A stretch of 64,000 nucleotides of DNA from Mesoaciditoga sp. (GCA_015491995.1 WGFY01000043.1:1-64000); one strand, 5' to 3'; shown: positions 18,271 to 26,972, numbered from the stretch's first letter. Translations and numbers: made by a program. The notes: generated by a model from the letters alone, not told the origin.

Positions 18271-18566
18271 TCAGACTCCGTCTGAGGTATTGCCAACTTC
18301 CCTAACACCAAGACCACTTAAACCTGCAAAGTGGAAAACAATATCTGCACCTTGGAAGATTTGACTTTCCGTTAGAGGTTTTTCCGCATAGGGATCGTCA
18401 AAACTTCCAACGTAACCGGAAATAACTTGAACGTTGGTGCCATGTAAAACGTTGTAAGTCTTACATTAGCCTTGTATCCATACATATAGCTTCCAACAGG
18501 GGATATCGGTATTCCTCCGACTCCACCCTCTTTACATTTTTTAATCGAACATGCTACATTATACAC
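18271..18566 (-). pseudogene. Decayed BMP-family substrate-binding lipoprotein gene fragment
   Basis: On the minus strand this stretch reads in one frame GGVGGIPISPVGSYMYGYKA and, after a frameshift near 18440, in another frame TNVQVISGYVGSFDDPYAEK, ESQIFQGADIVFHFAGLSG and LGVREVG before a TGA at 18271-18273. These match the middle of BMP/PnrA-type (Med) nucleoside or purine-binding lipoproteins, where GGxxGxPxxPVxxYxxGY, GYVGSFDDP and GADVVFHxAGxSGLGV occur in this order. Both ends of the gene are missing and no transporter genes are nearby. The rest of 18188-18632 holds nothing else I can support. Confidence 0.75.
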
Positions 18567-18632
18567 AATTTAGATAGAAAATGGGAAGCGACTACGTTTT
18601 TTACAGCATTTGTTGTACGCTGTCAAAACTCT

Positions 18633-18662
18633 TTGACAAATTCCAGCAGGTAATGTTATCAT
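18633..18662 (+). promoter_or_regulatory. Promoter for the cysteine-rich protein and NMO genes
   Basis: A consensus TTGACA (18633-18638), an 18-base spacer and TATCAT (18657-18662) with TG just upstream. It lies 29 bases before the first start codon. Confidence 0.55.
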
Positions 18663-18691
18663 TAACCCATGTTGAATAAGGTATAAAAAAT

Positions 18692-18913
18692 GTGAAAGAA
18701 GATGTTCTTATGGCTAAAATATGTAAATGGTACCCTGTTTGCCCAATGAAGCGGTTTCATGAAGCCGGGAAGTTGGATGAGAAATGGATAAAGAAGTATT
18801 GCATGGGCAATTGGAAAAGTTGTGTCCGTTATCAAATGGAAGAAACAGGCAAATACCATTCAGATTGGATGCTCCCAGATGGAACATCAGACGAAAGCTT
18901 AAAGAGATTTTGA
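18692..18913 (+). CDS. Small conserved-type cysteine-rich protein
   Basis: A 73-residue protein, or 67 residues if it starts at the in-frame ATG at 18710. It has four cysteines in KICKWYPVCPMKRF, KKYCMGNW and SCVRYQMEE, followed by HSDWMLPDGT. From memory, similar short proteins in anaerobes are often labelled uracil-DNA glycosylase, but at this length no glycosylase fold is possible and that label should not be copied. The Cys pattern suggests metal or Fe-S binding; that is inference. AAGG lies 10 bases before the GTG at 18692. The next gene follows after 16 bases, so the two are probably cotranscribed. Confidence 0.75.
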   Translation: MKEDVLMAKICKWYPVCPMKRFHEAGKLDEKWIKKYCMGNWKSCVRYQMEETGKYHSDWMLPDGTSDESLKRF

Positions 18914-18929
18914 AGACAAGGAGTGAAAA

Positions 18930-20021
18930 ATGAGTAAGAGGAAGATGAAAAAATTACAAATTGGTGAATTGGTGGCTGACGTACCCATAATTCAAGGTGG
19001 TATGAGCGTCGGAGTTTCCTTGTCCGGGTTAGCTTCGACAGTTGCCAATGAAGGAGCAATAGGTGTTATCGGTGCAGCTGGAATTGGGATGTTTGAGCCG
19101 GATTTCGAAAAAAACTTTCAAGGAGCGAACAGAAGAGCTTTGAGAAAAGAGATCAGAAAAGCAAAGGAGAAAACGAATGGCATCATAGGTGTGAACATAC
19201 TCATGGCCCTTTCAGATGCAAAGGAGCTCATAAAGGTATCTGCGGAAGAAGGTGCAAATTTGGTTTTTCTCGGAGCTGGTTTACCTTTGAGACTCCCTGA
19301 TGAGGTGATACCAACTAAATCCGGTAGAACTTCTACAAAAGTGGTTCCCATAGTCTCTTCTGCAAGGGCAGCGAGGATCGTTTTCGAATATTGGTCAAAA
19401 AATTACAATTGTATACCCGACATGATGGTCGTCGAGGGACCAATGGCCGGTGGACACCTTGGTTTTAAAATAGGACAAATTGATGATCCGAATTATGCCT
19501 TGGAAAAGATTTTTCCTGAGATTTTAAAGGTGGTGAAGATTTATGAGAGGCGCTTTGAAAAAAAGGTTCCTCTGATCGCCGCGGGAGGTGTATTTACAGG
19601 AAAAGATATTTACAAGTACGTTCAAATCGGGGCAAGCGGTGTTCAAATGGGTACCAGGTTTGTGGCTACTTATGAATGTGACGCTTCCGAGGAATTCAAA
19701 AAAATGTACGTAAGATGTAAAAAAGAGGATCTTGAAATAATAAAAAGTCCTGTTGGTCTCCCAGGAAGGGCAATAAGAAATCAATTCATATTGGATGTTG
19801 AAAAGGGAATAAGAAAACCTTTTAGGTGTCCATGGAAGTGCCTAAAAACATGTGACTTCAGGAAGTCTCCTTATTGTATAGCCAGAGCATTGACCAACGC
19901 TCAAAAGGGGAATTTAAACGATGGTTTCACTTTTGCAGGTACCAACGCTTACAGGGTGAACAAGATAATTTCTGTTAAAGAGCTCATTGAAACTTTAAGA
20001 GACGAGTATGAAAATTCTTGA
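18930..20021 (+). CDS. Nitronate monooxygenase / FabK-like flavoenzyme
   Basis: A 363-residue FMN-dependent TIM-barrel protein of the 2-nitropropane dioxygenase family, which includes nitronate monooxygenases and FabK enoyl-ACP reductases. The opening PIIQGGMSVGVSLSGLASTVANEG, the phosphate-binding AAGGVFTGKDIYKYVQIGASGVQMGTRF and the EGPMAGGHLG loop (catalytic His region) are characteristic when read in short stretches. The C-terminal 75 residues add a cysteine-rich segment, CPWKCLKTCDFRKSPYC, seen in the anaerobe subgroup. The true substrate is uncertain; in an anaerobe a fatty-acid or detoxification role is equally possible. It follows the small cysteine-rich gene and ends before a strong bidirectional terminator. 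Confidence 0.85.
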   Translation: MSKRKMKKLQIGELVADVPIIQGGMSVGVSLSGLASTVANEGAIGVIGAAGIGMFEPDFEKNFQGANRRALRKEIRKAKEKTNGIIGVNILMALSDAKELIKVSAEEGANLVFLGAGLPLRLPDEVIPTKSGRTSTKVVPIVSSARAARIVFEYWSKNYNCIPDMMVVEGPMAGGHLGFKIGQIDDPNYALEKIFPEILKVVKIYERRFEKKVPLIAAGGVFTGKDIYKYVQIGASGVQMGTRFVATYECDASEEFKKMYVRCKKEDLEIIKSPVGLPGRAIRNQFILDVEKGIRKPFRCPWKCLKTCDFRKSPYCIARALTNAQKGNLNDGFTFAGTNAYRVNKIISVKELIETLRDEYENS

Positions 20022-20075
20022 TGCGAAAAACGTATTACCTTGCAAATGCGGCCTAAATTAAAAAACAAGTACAAC

Positions 20076-20112
20076 ATTCAAAAGCACGAGCAACATGCTC
20101 GTGCTTTTGAAT
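20076..20112. terminator. Bidirectional terminator, 17-bp perfect stem
   Basis: Arms 20076-20092 and 20096-20112 are perfect reverse complements around an ACA loop. The GC-rich core (GCACGAGCA) is flanked by A-rich and T-rich ends, so it can terminate the NMO gene on the plus strand and the SDR gene on the minus strand. Confidence 0.88.
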
Positions 20113-20125
20113 TCACTCCGAAGGG

Positions 20126-20896
20126 TCACAATGAGGATTTCACATACCCGCCATCTACTTTGAGCGTTGTACCGGTTATGTAGCTTGCCCTCTCAGAAAC
20201 CAAAAATGCAATTGCATTTGCGATTTCAAATGGCCGCGCAAGTCTTTTTATATCAGGTCTTTCAGCGATCTCGTTTTCAATAATTTTAGGATCTACCCTT
20301 CTAATTTTTGCAGTATCTTCAAAAAGTTTTTTCACTCTGTCAGTCAAAGTGTACCCAGGAGCAACACAATTGAAAGTTACCCCTGAAGATGCATGTTGAA
20401 CTGACAAACTCCTTATCAAACCCTCAACTGCCATCCGAATGGAATTAGACAGCAGAAGGCGCGATATCGGTTCAAAAACGGATATGGATGTTAAGGCTAT
20501 CACTCTGCCCCATCCTTTTGAAATCATTCCTGGCAGAAATGCCCTTGTCAGTTTTACTACACTCATCAACGTCAGATCATATGCCATGCGCCAGTCTTCA
20601 TTATCAAGGTCTTCCATTTCACCAGGCTTAGGGCCACCGGCATTTGCAAAGAGAATATCGATATTTCCGATTTCCTTCTTCAAAGAGATCACATCGTCTT
20701 TTGAAAGATCGAAATCATGGCCATGAGATGTTATACCAAATTTTTTGGATATTTCTTTTGCCACTTCTTGAGACGAATGCCTTGCTATTATTTCCAGGTT
20801 GACCCCTTCAGCTGCCAAGGTTTCAGCAACGGATCTCCCAATTCCACGAGTGCCACCACCTATCAAAGCCTTCTTTCCTCTTATCTCAAGATCCAT
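20126..20896 (-). CDS. Short-chain dehydrogenase/reductase, atypical active site
   Basis: A 256-residue Rossmann-fold SDR. The cofactor loop GGGTRGIG and NAGGPKPG are standard, and the arginine in GGGTRG suggests NADPH. The catalytic YxxxK is missing: the expected YSASKAA-like stretch reads LSNSIRMAVEG, so Tyr is replaced by Leu/Ser and Lys by Arg. The Ser in ALTSIS is kept. A subgroup of SDRs carries the same SNxxR pattern, so this is probably a family property, not a broken gene. ATG at 20896 lies nine bases after GGAGAA; a GTG three codons earlier is adjacent to that site and unlikely. It is the last gene of phoH-glpX-OYE-SDR. Confidence 0.85.
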   Translation of the reverse strand: MDLEIRGKKALIGGGTRGIGRSVAETLAAEGVNLEIIARHSSQEVAKEISKKFGITSHGHDFDLSKDDVISLKKEIGNIDILFANAGGPKPGEMEDLDNEDWRMAYDLTLMSVVKLTRAFLPGMISKGWGRVIALTSISVFEPISRLLLSNSIRMAVEGLIRSLSVQHASSGVTFNCVAPGYTLTDRVKKLFEDTAKIRRVDPKIIENEIAERPDIKRLARPFEIANAIAFLVSERASYITGTTLKVDGGYVKSSL

Positions 20897-20897
20897 A

Positions 20898-21932
20898 TCA
20901 AACACTTCTCCATTTTGCTTCGTACTTTCCTCTTTTGTATTGGAATGGCCATGGAAGTTCTACACTCATTTCAAAAGCCGATTTCAAAGGCCAATAAGGA
21001 TTTCTGAGCAATTCTTTTCCTAAATAGACGAGATCACAAGAATTAGACTGAAGGGCGTATTCCGCCATGTCAGCAGTGGTAATCCCTCCGCCGCCGATTG
21101 TTGAAATTGAACACTCATTTCTTATTTTAAAAGCATCTTCTAATTGATATCCAGGATATACAGCGGTTTTAGGAACATCCACCACACCACCAGTTGAGAC
21201 GTCTATTACATCTACACTCTTTTTTAACAACTCCACAATTTGGATCATGTCACTTACGTCATTTCCGCCTTTAGCATAGTCTTTAGATGAAACACGCATG
21301 AAGAGAGGTCGATCTTCCGGCCATTCTTTTTTCACGGCTCCTATCACCTCGCGTAAAAACTTTGTCCTATTTGCCAAACTCCCACCGTAGGAATCTTTTC
21401 GATGATTTGCAAGAGGAGAAAGAAATTCGTTTATAAGGTACCCGTGAGCTGCATGAATTTCAACGGCGTCAAAACCAGATAAAAAAGCCCTTCTTGCCGC
21501 ATGTTGAAAAGATGAAAGAATCTCTCTTATATCTTGCTCTTCCAACTGTTTGGGAATTCCGTAATCTGAGTTGAAAGCTTCCGAAGAAGGTGCTACGGAT
21601 GTGCTTGTTATCTTGGATTTTCTGCCAGCATGAGCAAGCTGAATTGATATCTTTGCACCGTTTTCATGAATCAACGATGTGAGTTCTTTAAGACCATCGA
21701 CGTGTTCATCACTCCATATACCAAGATCGTTCTTAGATATTCGTCCATAAGGAGATACGGCTGTTGCTTCTAACATTATCAGACCTACACCACCAATTGC
21801 TCTTGAAGTGTAATGAACAAGATGCCAGGGCTTTATTTCTCCTTTTTCATTGGAAGAATACTGGCACATTGGAGCCATAACGATCCTATTTCTTAATTCC
21901 AAACTCTTGATTTCAAATGATTCAAACAGCAT
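20898..21932 (-). CDS. Old Yellow Enzyme family NADH:flavin oxidoreductase (YqjM-like)
   Basis: A 344-residue FMN-containing ene-reductase of the YqjM/NamA type. The start LFESFEIKSLELRNRIVMAPMCQYS contains the conserved redox cysteine of the YqjM class (PMCQYS). The active-site pair is visible in QLAHAGRK and, later, in FDAVEIHAAHGYLINEFLSP, with the phosphate-binding STIGGGGITT toward the C-terminus. It reduces activated C=C bonds with NAD(P)H; the physiological substrate is unknown. ATG at 21932 follows GAGAGGTG and overlaps the glpX stop. Coupled with an SDR downstream, the two could act on the same unsaturated carbonyl compounds. Confidence 0.88.
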   Translation of the reverse strand: MLFESFEIKSLELRNRIVMAPMCQYSSNEKGEIKPWHLVHYTSRAIGGVGLIMLEATAVSPYGRISKNDLGIWSDEHVDGLKELTSLIHENGAKISIQLAHAGRKSKITSTSVAPSSEAFNSDYGIPKQLEEQDIREILSSFQHAARRAFLSGFDAVEIHAAHGYLINEFLSPLANHRKDSYGGSLANRTKFLREVIGAVKKEWPEDRPLFMRVSSKDYAKGGNDVSDMIQIVELLKKSVDVIDVSTGGVVDVPKTAVYPGYQLEDAFKIRNECSISTIGGGGITTADMAEYALQSNSCDLVYLGKELLRNPYWPLKSAFEMSVELPWPFQYKRGKYEAKWRSV

Positions 21933-21936
21933 TTCA

Positions 21937-22932
21937 TCACCTCTCAAGTTTCACGTTTATACCCAAGCTTTTAAGTGCGATAGTTTTGTGAGCAAGATCG
22001 TGAAAAGCCTCAACCTTTCGAATTGTACGAGTTTTAGATCTCATCGCTATGGTGTAAGTCACAACGAGGTTCTTGGAATAACGGACTCCTTTCAGAAGAT
22101 CACCATCGGTAACACCCGTTGCGGAGAATATAACGTTATCTCCCCCAGCCAAATCGTCTGTTAAGTAAACTTTTTCTACGTCCAGATCGTTGTTTTCTCC
22201 CTTTTCCTCGTCGGTGGGAAAGAGTTTAAGCTGTATCTCTCCGTCAATGGCTTTTAAAGCTGATGCTGCGAGTACAGCTTCAGGTGATCCACCTATTCCC
22301 ATGTAAAGGTTGATGCCACTATTTGGAAGAGCGGTGGCAATGGCCGCTGCGATATCACCGTCACTTATGAGCTTTATTCTTGCCCCAACTTTTCTTATGT
22401 TGTCTATGAGTTTTTCGTGTCGTTTTCGATTGAGTATCGCGACTGTTATTTCGTTGACATCCAATCCAAGAACTGCTGCCGCTATTTTCAAATTTTCTCT
22501 CACGCTTGCGTTTATGTCCAATTTCCCCTTAAGCTCTGGACCACATGCCAATTTTTGGCTGTAGAATGTTGGAAGGGATGCGAGTTTTCCGCGCTCTGCT
22601 GCGGCCATAACAGCTATGGCATTTGGCAATCCGTTTGCCACAAGGCGTGTACCGTCTATTGGATCCACCGCGATGTCCATTTCTGGAGAATTTTCGGACC
22701 AATTTCCAACTTGTTCGCCGACGTACAACATTGGGGCTTTGTCTTTTTCACCTTCTCCTATGACGACCGTTCCTTTCAGGTCGACCAATTCGAGCATTCC
22801 GCGCATTGCATCGACGGCCGCTTGATCGACCAATTCTTTATCTCCAAGCCCTAAGTGTTTACTGGCATTAAGTGCTGCGGCTTCGGTAACTCGAATCAGC
22901 TCAAGGGTTATCTCTCTCTCGTTTTCTTTCAT
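21937..22932 (-). CDS. glpX: Class II fructose-1,6-bisphosphatase GlpX
   Basis: A 331-residue enzyme that removes the 1-phosphate of fructose 1,6-bisphosphate in gluconeogenesis. Metal-binding motifs of the lithium-sensitive phosphatase superfamily are present: GEGEKDKAPML and the DPIDGT core (AVDPIDGTRLVANG). Length matches the family (about 320-335). The start ATG has GGAGGAAGATG upstream. It lies between phoH and the Old Yellow Enzyme gene, both on the same strand, and is translationally coupled to the latter. Confidence 0.93.
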   Translation of the reverse strand: MKENEREITLELIRVTEAAALNASKHLGLGDKELVDQAAVDAMRGMLELVDLKGTVVIGEGEKDKAPMLYVGEQVGNWSENSPEMDIAVDPIDGTRLVANGLPNAIAVMAAAERGKLASLPTFYSQKLACGPELKGKLDINASVRENLKIAAAVLGLDVNEITVAILNRKRHEKLIDNIRKVGARIKLISDGDIAAAIATALPNSGINLYMGIGGSPEAVLAASALKAIDGEIQLKLFPTDEEKGENNDLDVEKVYLTDDLAGGDNVIFSATGVTDGDLLKGVRYSKNLVVTYTIAMRSKTRTIRKVEAFHDLAHKTIALKSLGINVKLER

Positions 22933-22957
22933 GTCATCTTCCTCCCCATGATGATTT

Positions 22958-24214
22958 TTACAATATTTCAGACGCCAACGTGGCCAATTCAGATCTCACA
23001 CCATGAGTCAATTTTACATGACCCGCGATTCCGTGCTTTGAAAATTTCACGCTGCTGTAGGATAAGCCATTTGAAGATATATCCAAATATGGGCTGTCTA
23101 TTTGCGAAATATCACCAGTTAGAACTATTTTAGTCCCAACTCCGACACGAGTTATGATGGTCTTCACTTCGTGTGGAGTTAAATTTTGAGCTTCATCCAC
23201 TATGATGAATTGATGCGGGATGCTTCTTCCTCTTGTGTAGCTGAGCACTTCTATTTCAATGAATTTTTGGTTTTCAATTTTAGAAACGGATTTTCCTACA
23301 TTGTCAAACAAGAATTCGAGGTTGTCGTATATAGGCTGGATCCAAGGGCGCATTTTTTCTTCTGTGCTGCCAGGCAAGTATCCGATATCTTTTCCCATTG
23401 GAACGACTGGACGTGTAACGATCATCTTCTTGTACTTTTTTTCATTCGTTGTTTCATACAATCCGATCGCGAGCGCCAAGAGCGTCTTTCCCGTTCCGGC
23501 AGGCCCCAAAAGTGTAACAAATGCCACATCATCGTCGAGGAGTAAATCAAGTGCCATCAGTTGTTCTTCGTTCAACGCATGTATACCCCAAATTACCGTA
23601 TCGAAACCTACTTGAATTGGAACAAGTTTTCCATTTTTGTATCTGAATATTTTTGAATCTTTGAAGATCACAAATTCGTTTTCTAACATGTCGCCAAGCC
23701 CGACGGACTTCGGGTCACCATTTGGTGGTGAAAGAAGATCAACTTTTCTATATCCTGAAAGGATTTTGTCTTCGCTTGTACGATCGGTCAAGTAGTCTTG
23801 TGCTTCTAATCCTATCGCATCCGCTTTTACCCTCATGTTTATATCTTTACTGACAAGGACAGTTTTTAAAGAACTTCGTTTTGCAATTTGCATTGTGTAA
23901 AGCAATATCCAATCATCGGCTACTCTATCAGATAAAAAATGTGGCATCTGTCTATGATCCTCTATAACTTCGATTTTCAACGTGCCACCTTTTTCTAATT
24001 TTATGCCTTGATTGAGTTTCCCTCTACTTCTTAAGTTGTCAAGGTTACGGGCAATTTGACGGGCATTTCTTCCAACTTCACCAGGACGTGTTTTGAGTTT
24101 GTCAATTTCTTCTATAACCGTCAAAGGTATTATGATGTTGTTATCTTCAAAAGCTCTAATTGCCTCTGGATCGTGTATCAAAACGTTCGTATCAAGTACG
24201 TAATTCTTTATCAT
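22958..24214 (-). CDS. phoH2: PIN-PhoH fusion protein (YlaK-type PhoH ATPase)
   Basis: A 418-residue cytosolic protein with an N-terminal PIN ribonuclease domain (YVLDTNVLIHD, then EEIDKLK and later acidic residues; residues about 1-135) and a C-terminal PhoH ATPase/helicase domain (Walker A LLGPAGTGKT, Walker B FIIVDEAQNLT). This PIN-PhoH arrangement (PhoH2) has been shown in mycobacteria to unwind and cleave RNA. The ATG is preceded by GAGGAGG. It is the first gene of the phoH-glpX-OYE-SDR run; about 50 bases upstream lies the terminator of the nucleotidase gene. Confidence 0.92.
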   Translation of the reverse strand: MIKNYVLDTNVLIHDPEAIRAFEDNNIIIPLTVIEEIDKLKTRPGEVGRNARQIARNLDNLRSRGKLNQGIKLEKGGTLKIEVIEDHRQMPHFLSDRVADDWILLYTMQIAKRSSLKTVLVSKDINMRVKADAIGLEAQDYLTDRTSEDKILSGYRKVDLLSPPNGDPKSVGLGDMLENEFVIFKDSKIFRYKNGKLVPIQVGFDTVIWGIHALNEEQLMALDLLLDDDVAFVTLLGPAGTGKTLLALAIGLYETTNEKKYKKMIVTRPVVPMGKDIGYLPGSTEEKMRPWIQPIYDNLEFLFDNVGKSVSKIENQKFIEIEVLSYTRGRSIPHQFIIVDEAQNLTPHEVKTIITRVGVGTKIVLTGDISQIDSPYLDISSNGLSYSSVKFSKHGIAGHVKLTHGVRSELATLASEIL

Positions 24215-24240
24215 ATTTTTACCTCCTCTTCATTTTGGAT

Positions 24241-24267
24241 AAAAAACGCGCCTGAGGCGCGTTTTTT
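24241..24267 (-). terminator. Intrinsic terminator of the 5'-nucleotidase gene
   Basis: CGCGCC and GGCGCG pair around a TGA loop and are extended by A/T runs on both sides, giving a 12-bp stem. On the minus strand it ends in six T residues. It overlaps the nucleotidase stop codon. Confidence 0.88.
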
Positions 24268-25918
24268 ATTTCTCTTTCGTCCAGCGAGGAGTAAATGGAT
24301 AAGATTCTATTGGACTTATATGTTGTATGTACTCTTTAACGACATCCGCTAAAACGTAGTTCGTGTTGTACTGATCACCGTTTTTGAGCATGGAATAATG
24401 ATCTCCGCCGCTCGCCATGTAGTCATTTGTGGCAATGGTGTAAATTTTGTTCGGATCTATTGGCTTCCCATTTATGAGTATGTTTTTTACGCCCTTAGGG
24501 GTAACTATGTAAGTTAATCCCCATGGATTGAGCATGGCACCCGTATCATTTGGATGTGATATCGCGCCCCATTCCACAGCTTTAAGAAGGTATGAACCCT
24601 TCAACTTGATCGTCACAACGGTGTTCCCAAAAGGAAGAACTTTCAAAACATCACGATAAGTTATGGTTCCAGGAGCTATCGATGTGCGTAGACCTCCTCC
24701 GTTCATCAAAACCGCTTGAACTCCAACGTTTTTAAGTTTCCACGCAACGGCATCGGTAACAAGATGGCCTAAAGGGGTGTCCATGTGCCTTGTTTGCTCT
24801 TTGCCATTTTCAAAATTCACTTTTGATGTTCCTATTGGTTCGTTGAGTTTGGCAGCTCCCATCTGTTTATATCCAGCCAGTAAGGCCTTGATTTGAGGAT
24901 CTGGTTTTATCTCTTTCCCAACGTAAGTGTACGTGACTTTGCCATTTTTACCTTTATGGTAAACTTTAAGATTCACTGGAATGAGTTTATACGAATAATC
25001 CGTGACTTTGCCGTTTTTTACGATGAGATCAAGTCTGCCGACGTATTTGGAGAAAGATCCAGCCTGTACTATCAAAGTGCCCTTAACGTTAAGTGGCTCT
25101 TCTACAACAGTATGACTATGTCCATCAAGAATCGCGGTTATTCCTTTAACGCTTTCGGCTAAAGTAACGCTTCCGCCATAAGGATCGTTTGGTTTGTTGT
25201 ACGTTAACAAATTTTTCATCGTCAAAGGGGTGTCATAAAGTTTTGAGCCAGCGGTAAGACCTTTTCCAAAAATTCCCAAATGTGTTAAGGCTAAAACGAT
25301 TCCATCTTTTCCCATCATAGTATGAAGTATCGGAACGTATTTTTTGGCCACCACCACTGGTGATAGGAAATCATAATCCTTGACGTTCTTAGGATTTCCT
25401 ATGTACTCGGTGGTTTTTGTGGTTAATCCAAGGATGGCGACTTTAAGATCTGGAAAGTCCTTTATTATATAAGGACTTCCAACGGTCTCATTAGTTCCCT
25501 TGTAAACGATATTCGCAGAAAGAAATGGGAAATCTGCCCATGTCATTTGTCTCATTAAAGTGGACCACGAGTGATCGAATTCATGATTTCCTATTGCCAT
25601 TGCATCTAAACCCATTGCGTTTAAAGCAAGAATATCCGGTCTGGCATCAAGAAGATCGGATTCAGGTACTCCTGTATTCACATCACCAGCGTGTAAAAAG
25701 AGAAAATCCCAACCCTTTGCGGCCGCTTCCGCGCGGACTTGTTTGACTATGGTCGCAATTGCTGCAAAACCTCCTATACTCGGATCGTGCCATTCGTTGT
25801 ACGCCCAAGCATGACCATGTGTATCGTTTACTTCGAGTACAACCAAATGAGCAGCCATTGCCATTAATGAAAGTGCCAACAAGAACACCGTGAAGAACAA
25901 AAAGGTTTTTTTCAACAT
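24266..25918 (-). CDS. Secreted 5'-nucleotidase/UshA-family metallophosphatase
   Basis: A 550-residue exported enzyme that releases phosphate from nucleotides or related esters outside the cytoplasm. The first ~23 residues are a signal peptide (LKKTFLFFTVFLLALSLMAMA). The N-terminal metallophosphatase domain has VNDTHGH, GDVNTG, GNHEFDHS and GHSH motifs for the two-metal site. The C-terminal substrate domain has NGGGLRTSI, GNTVVTI and ATNDYMASGGDHYSM, the last forming the aromatic base-stacking region. ATG at 25918 is chosen because AAGGAGGG lies eight bases upstream; an ATG two codons earlier abuts that site. Single-gene unit with its own terminator. Confidence 0.92.
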   Translation of the reverse strand: MLKKTFLFFTVFLLALSLMAMAAHLVVLEVNDTHGHAWAYNEWHDPSIGGFAAIATIVKQVRAEAAAKGWDFLFLHAGDVNTGVPESDLLDARPDILALNAMGLDAMAIGNHEFDHSWSTLMRQMTWADFPFLSANIVYKGTNETVGSPYIIKDFPDLKVAILGLTTKTTEYIGNPKNVKDYDFLSPVVVAKKYVPILHTMMGKDGIVLALTHLGIFGKGLTAGSKLYDTPLTMKNLLTYNKPNDPYGGSVTLAESVKGITAILDGHSHTVVEEPLNVKGTLIVQAGSFSKYVGRLDLIVKNGKVTDYSYKLIPVNLKVYHKGKNGKVTYTYVGKEIKPDPQIKALLAGYKQMGAAKLNEPIGTSKVNFENGKEQTRHMDTPLGHLVTDAVAWKLKNVGVQAVLMNGGGLRTSIAPGTITYRDVLKVLPFGNTVVTIKLKGSYLLKAVEWGAISHPNDTGAMLNPWGLTYIVTPKGVKNILINGKPIDPNKIYTIATNDYMASGGDHYSMLKNGDQYNTNYVLADVVKEYIQHISPIESYPFTPRWTKEK

Positions 25919-25997
25919 GTACATCCCTCCTTATGATTTTTGAACACCACTTATTTTAACATCATCTCCACATTTTGGTCAAACAGTAGAAAACGTG

Positions 25998-26006
25998 TGC
26001 TAAAAT
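25998..26006 (+). promoter_or_regulatory. Possible extended -10 for the aldo/keto reductase gene
   Basis: TGCTAAAAT, an extended -10 box 17 bases before the TTG start. A TTGGTC 20 bases upstream is too far for a normal -35, so the call is tentative. Confidence 0.35.
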
Positions 26007-26022
26007 ATAAAAGGTGATCGAT

Positions 26023-26835
26023 TTGAAAAAGATGAGATTGGGGAAAAGTCAAGAAACTCTTTCCTGTGTGGGGATAGGTACATGGGGAATGGGAGGAAAG
26101 TTCGAAGCGGATTTTTTAAAGGACAATGAATGTGTTGAAGCTTTGATCAAAGCTGTGGAATTGGGCATGGATCATATAGATACTGCCGAATTTTACGGTA
26201 AAGGTCATACAGAAGAAATAGTTGGAAGGGCGTTAAAAATCATAGGAAGAGAACGTGTTTTCGTCACTTCAAAATTATGGCTAACTCATTTGGAACGTTC
26301 TATCGCTATAAACTCCATCAAGGAAAGTTTGAGAAAAATCGGCACGGATCACGTAGACCTTTACTTAATTCATTGGCCTCCGACAAAAGACAAATCCATT
26401 GAGGAAGCCGTTGATGTCATGAATGACATTTTGAATGCAGGATATACGCGCTACATTGGTGTCAGTAATTTTTCTGTGAGTGAGTTAGAACGTGCGATGA
26501 ATAGGACTAAATCGCGAATAGTTTGCAATCAAGTTCGCTACAACGTCCAAGATAGAAGCGTAGAAGAACCAGGATTGTTTGATTTTTGTAAATCAAACAA
26601 TATCAGTATCGTAGCCTATTCACCTCTAAACAGAATGGAATTTGACCCTTCTCTTAAAAAGAGGCTTGAAGAAGTCGGGAAGTTTCATAATGCAAGTATT
26701 ACTCAGGTAGTCCTTGCTTGGCTTATCAAAAAGGGTGCATTTGTCATTCCAAAAGCAATTGAAGAAGAACATCTTGTCGAAAATGCGAAGTCATGGAGTT
26801 TAGAGCTTAGCGATGAAGAAATGGAAATGATATGA
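26023..26835 (+). CDS. Aldo/keto reductase
   Basis: A 270-residue NADPH-dependent carbonyl reductase of the AKR superfamily. The catalytic tetrad is complete: Asp and Tyr in DTAEFYG, Lys in VTSKLW and His in YLIHWPP. Cofactor-binding residues are in VIPKAIEEEHL near the end. The protein stops at LELSDEEMEMI, a little shorter than most relatives, which run 5-15 residues further. The TTG at 26023 is chosen because AAGGTG lies six bases upstream; a GTG three codons earlier overlaps this site. Substrate unknown. It stands alone; 26836-26947 after it has no gene or clear terminator. Confidence 0.88.
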   Translation: MKKMRLGKSQETLSCVGIGTWGMGGKFEADFLKDNECVEALIKAVELGMDHIDTAEFYGKGHTEEIVGRALKIIGRERVFVTSKLWLTHLERSIAINSIKESLRKIGTDHVDLYLIHWPPTKDKSIEEAVDVMNDILNAGYTRYIGVSNFSVSELERAMNRTKSRIVCNQVRYNVQDRSVEEPGLFDFCKSNNISIVAYSPLNRMEFDPSLKKRLEEVGKFHNASITQVVLAWLIKKGAFVIPKAIEEEHLVENAKSWSLELSDEEMEMI

Positions 26836-26947
26836 TCTTTTTGAGGTTCACCAATACAATGTTCAGAGTGTACATCTTTCAAAGCGGTGTTCTGTCCTTT
26901 CATGTTGGATTTTGTTGCTTTCAGTACGGTGGGATTGTTTCGTGAAA

Positions 26948-26956
26948 TGGTATAAT
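26948..26956 (+). promoter_or_regulatory. Extended -10 promoter of the rrf2-rubredoxin operon
   Basis: TGGTATAAT: perfect TATAAT with an upstream TG, 16 bases before the Rrf2 start. No good -35 is visible, so it may need an activator. Rrf2 proteins often act on their own promoters, but I see no clear inverted-repeat operator here. Confidence 0.5.
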
Positions 26957-26972
26957 CAGTTGAGGTGATTTG

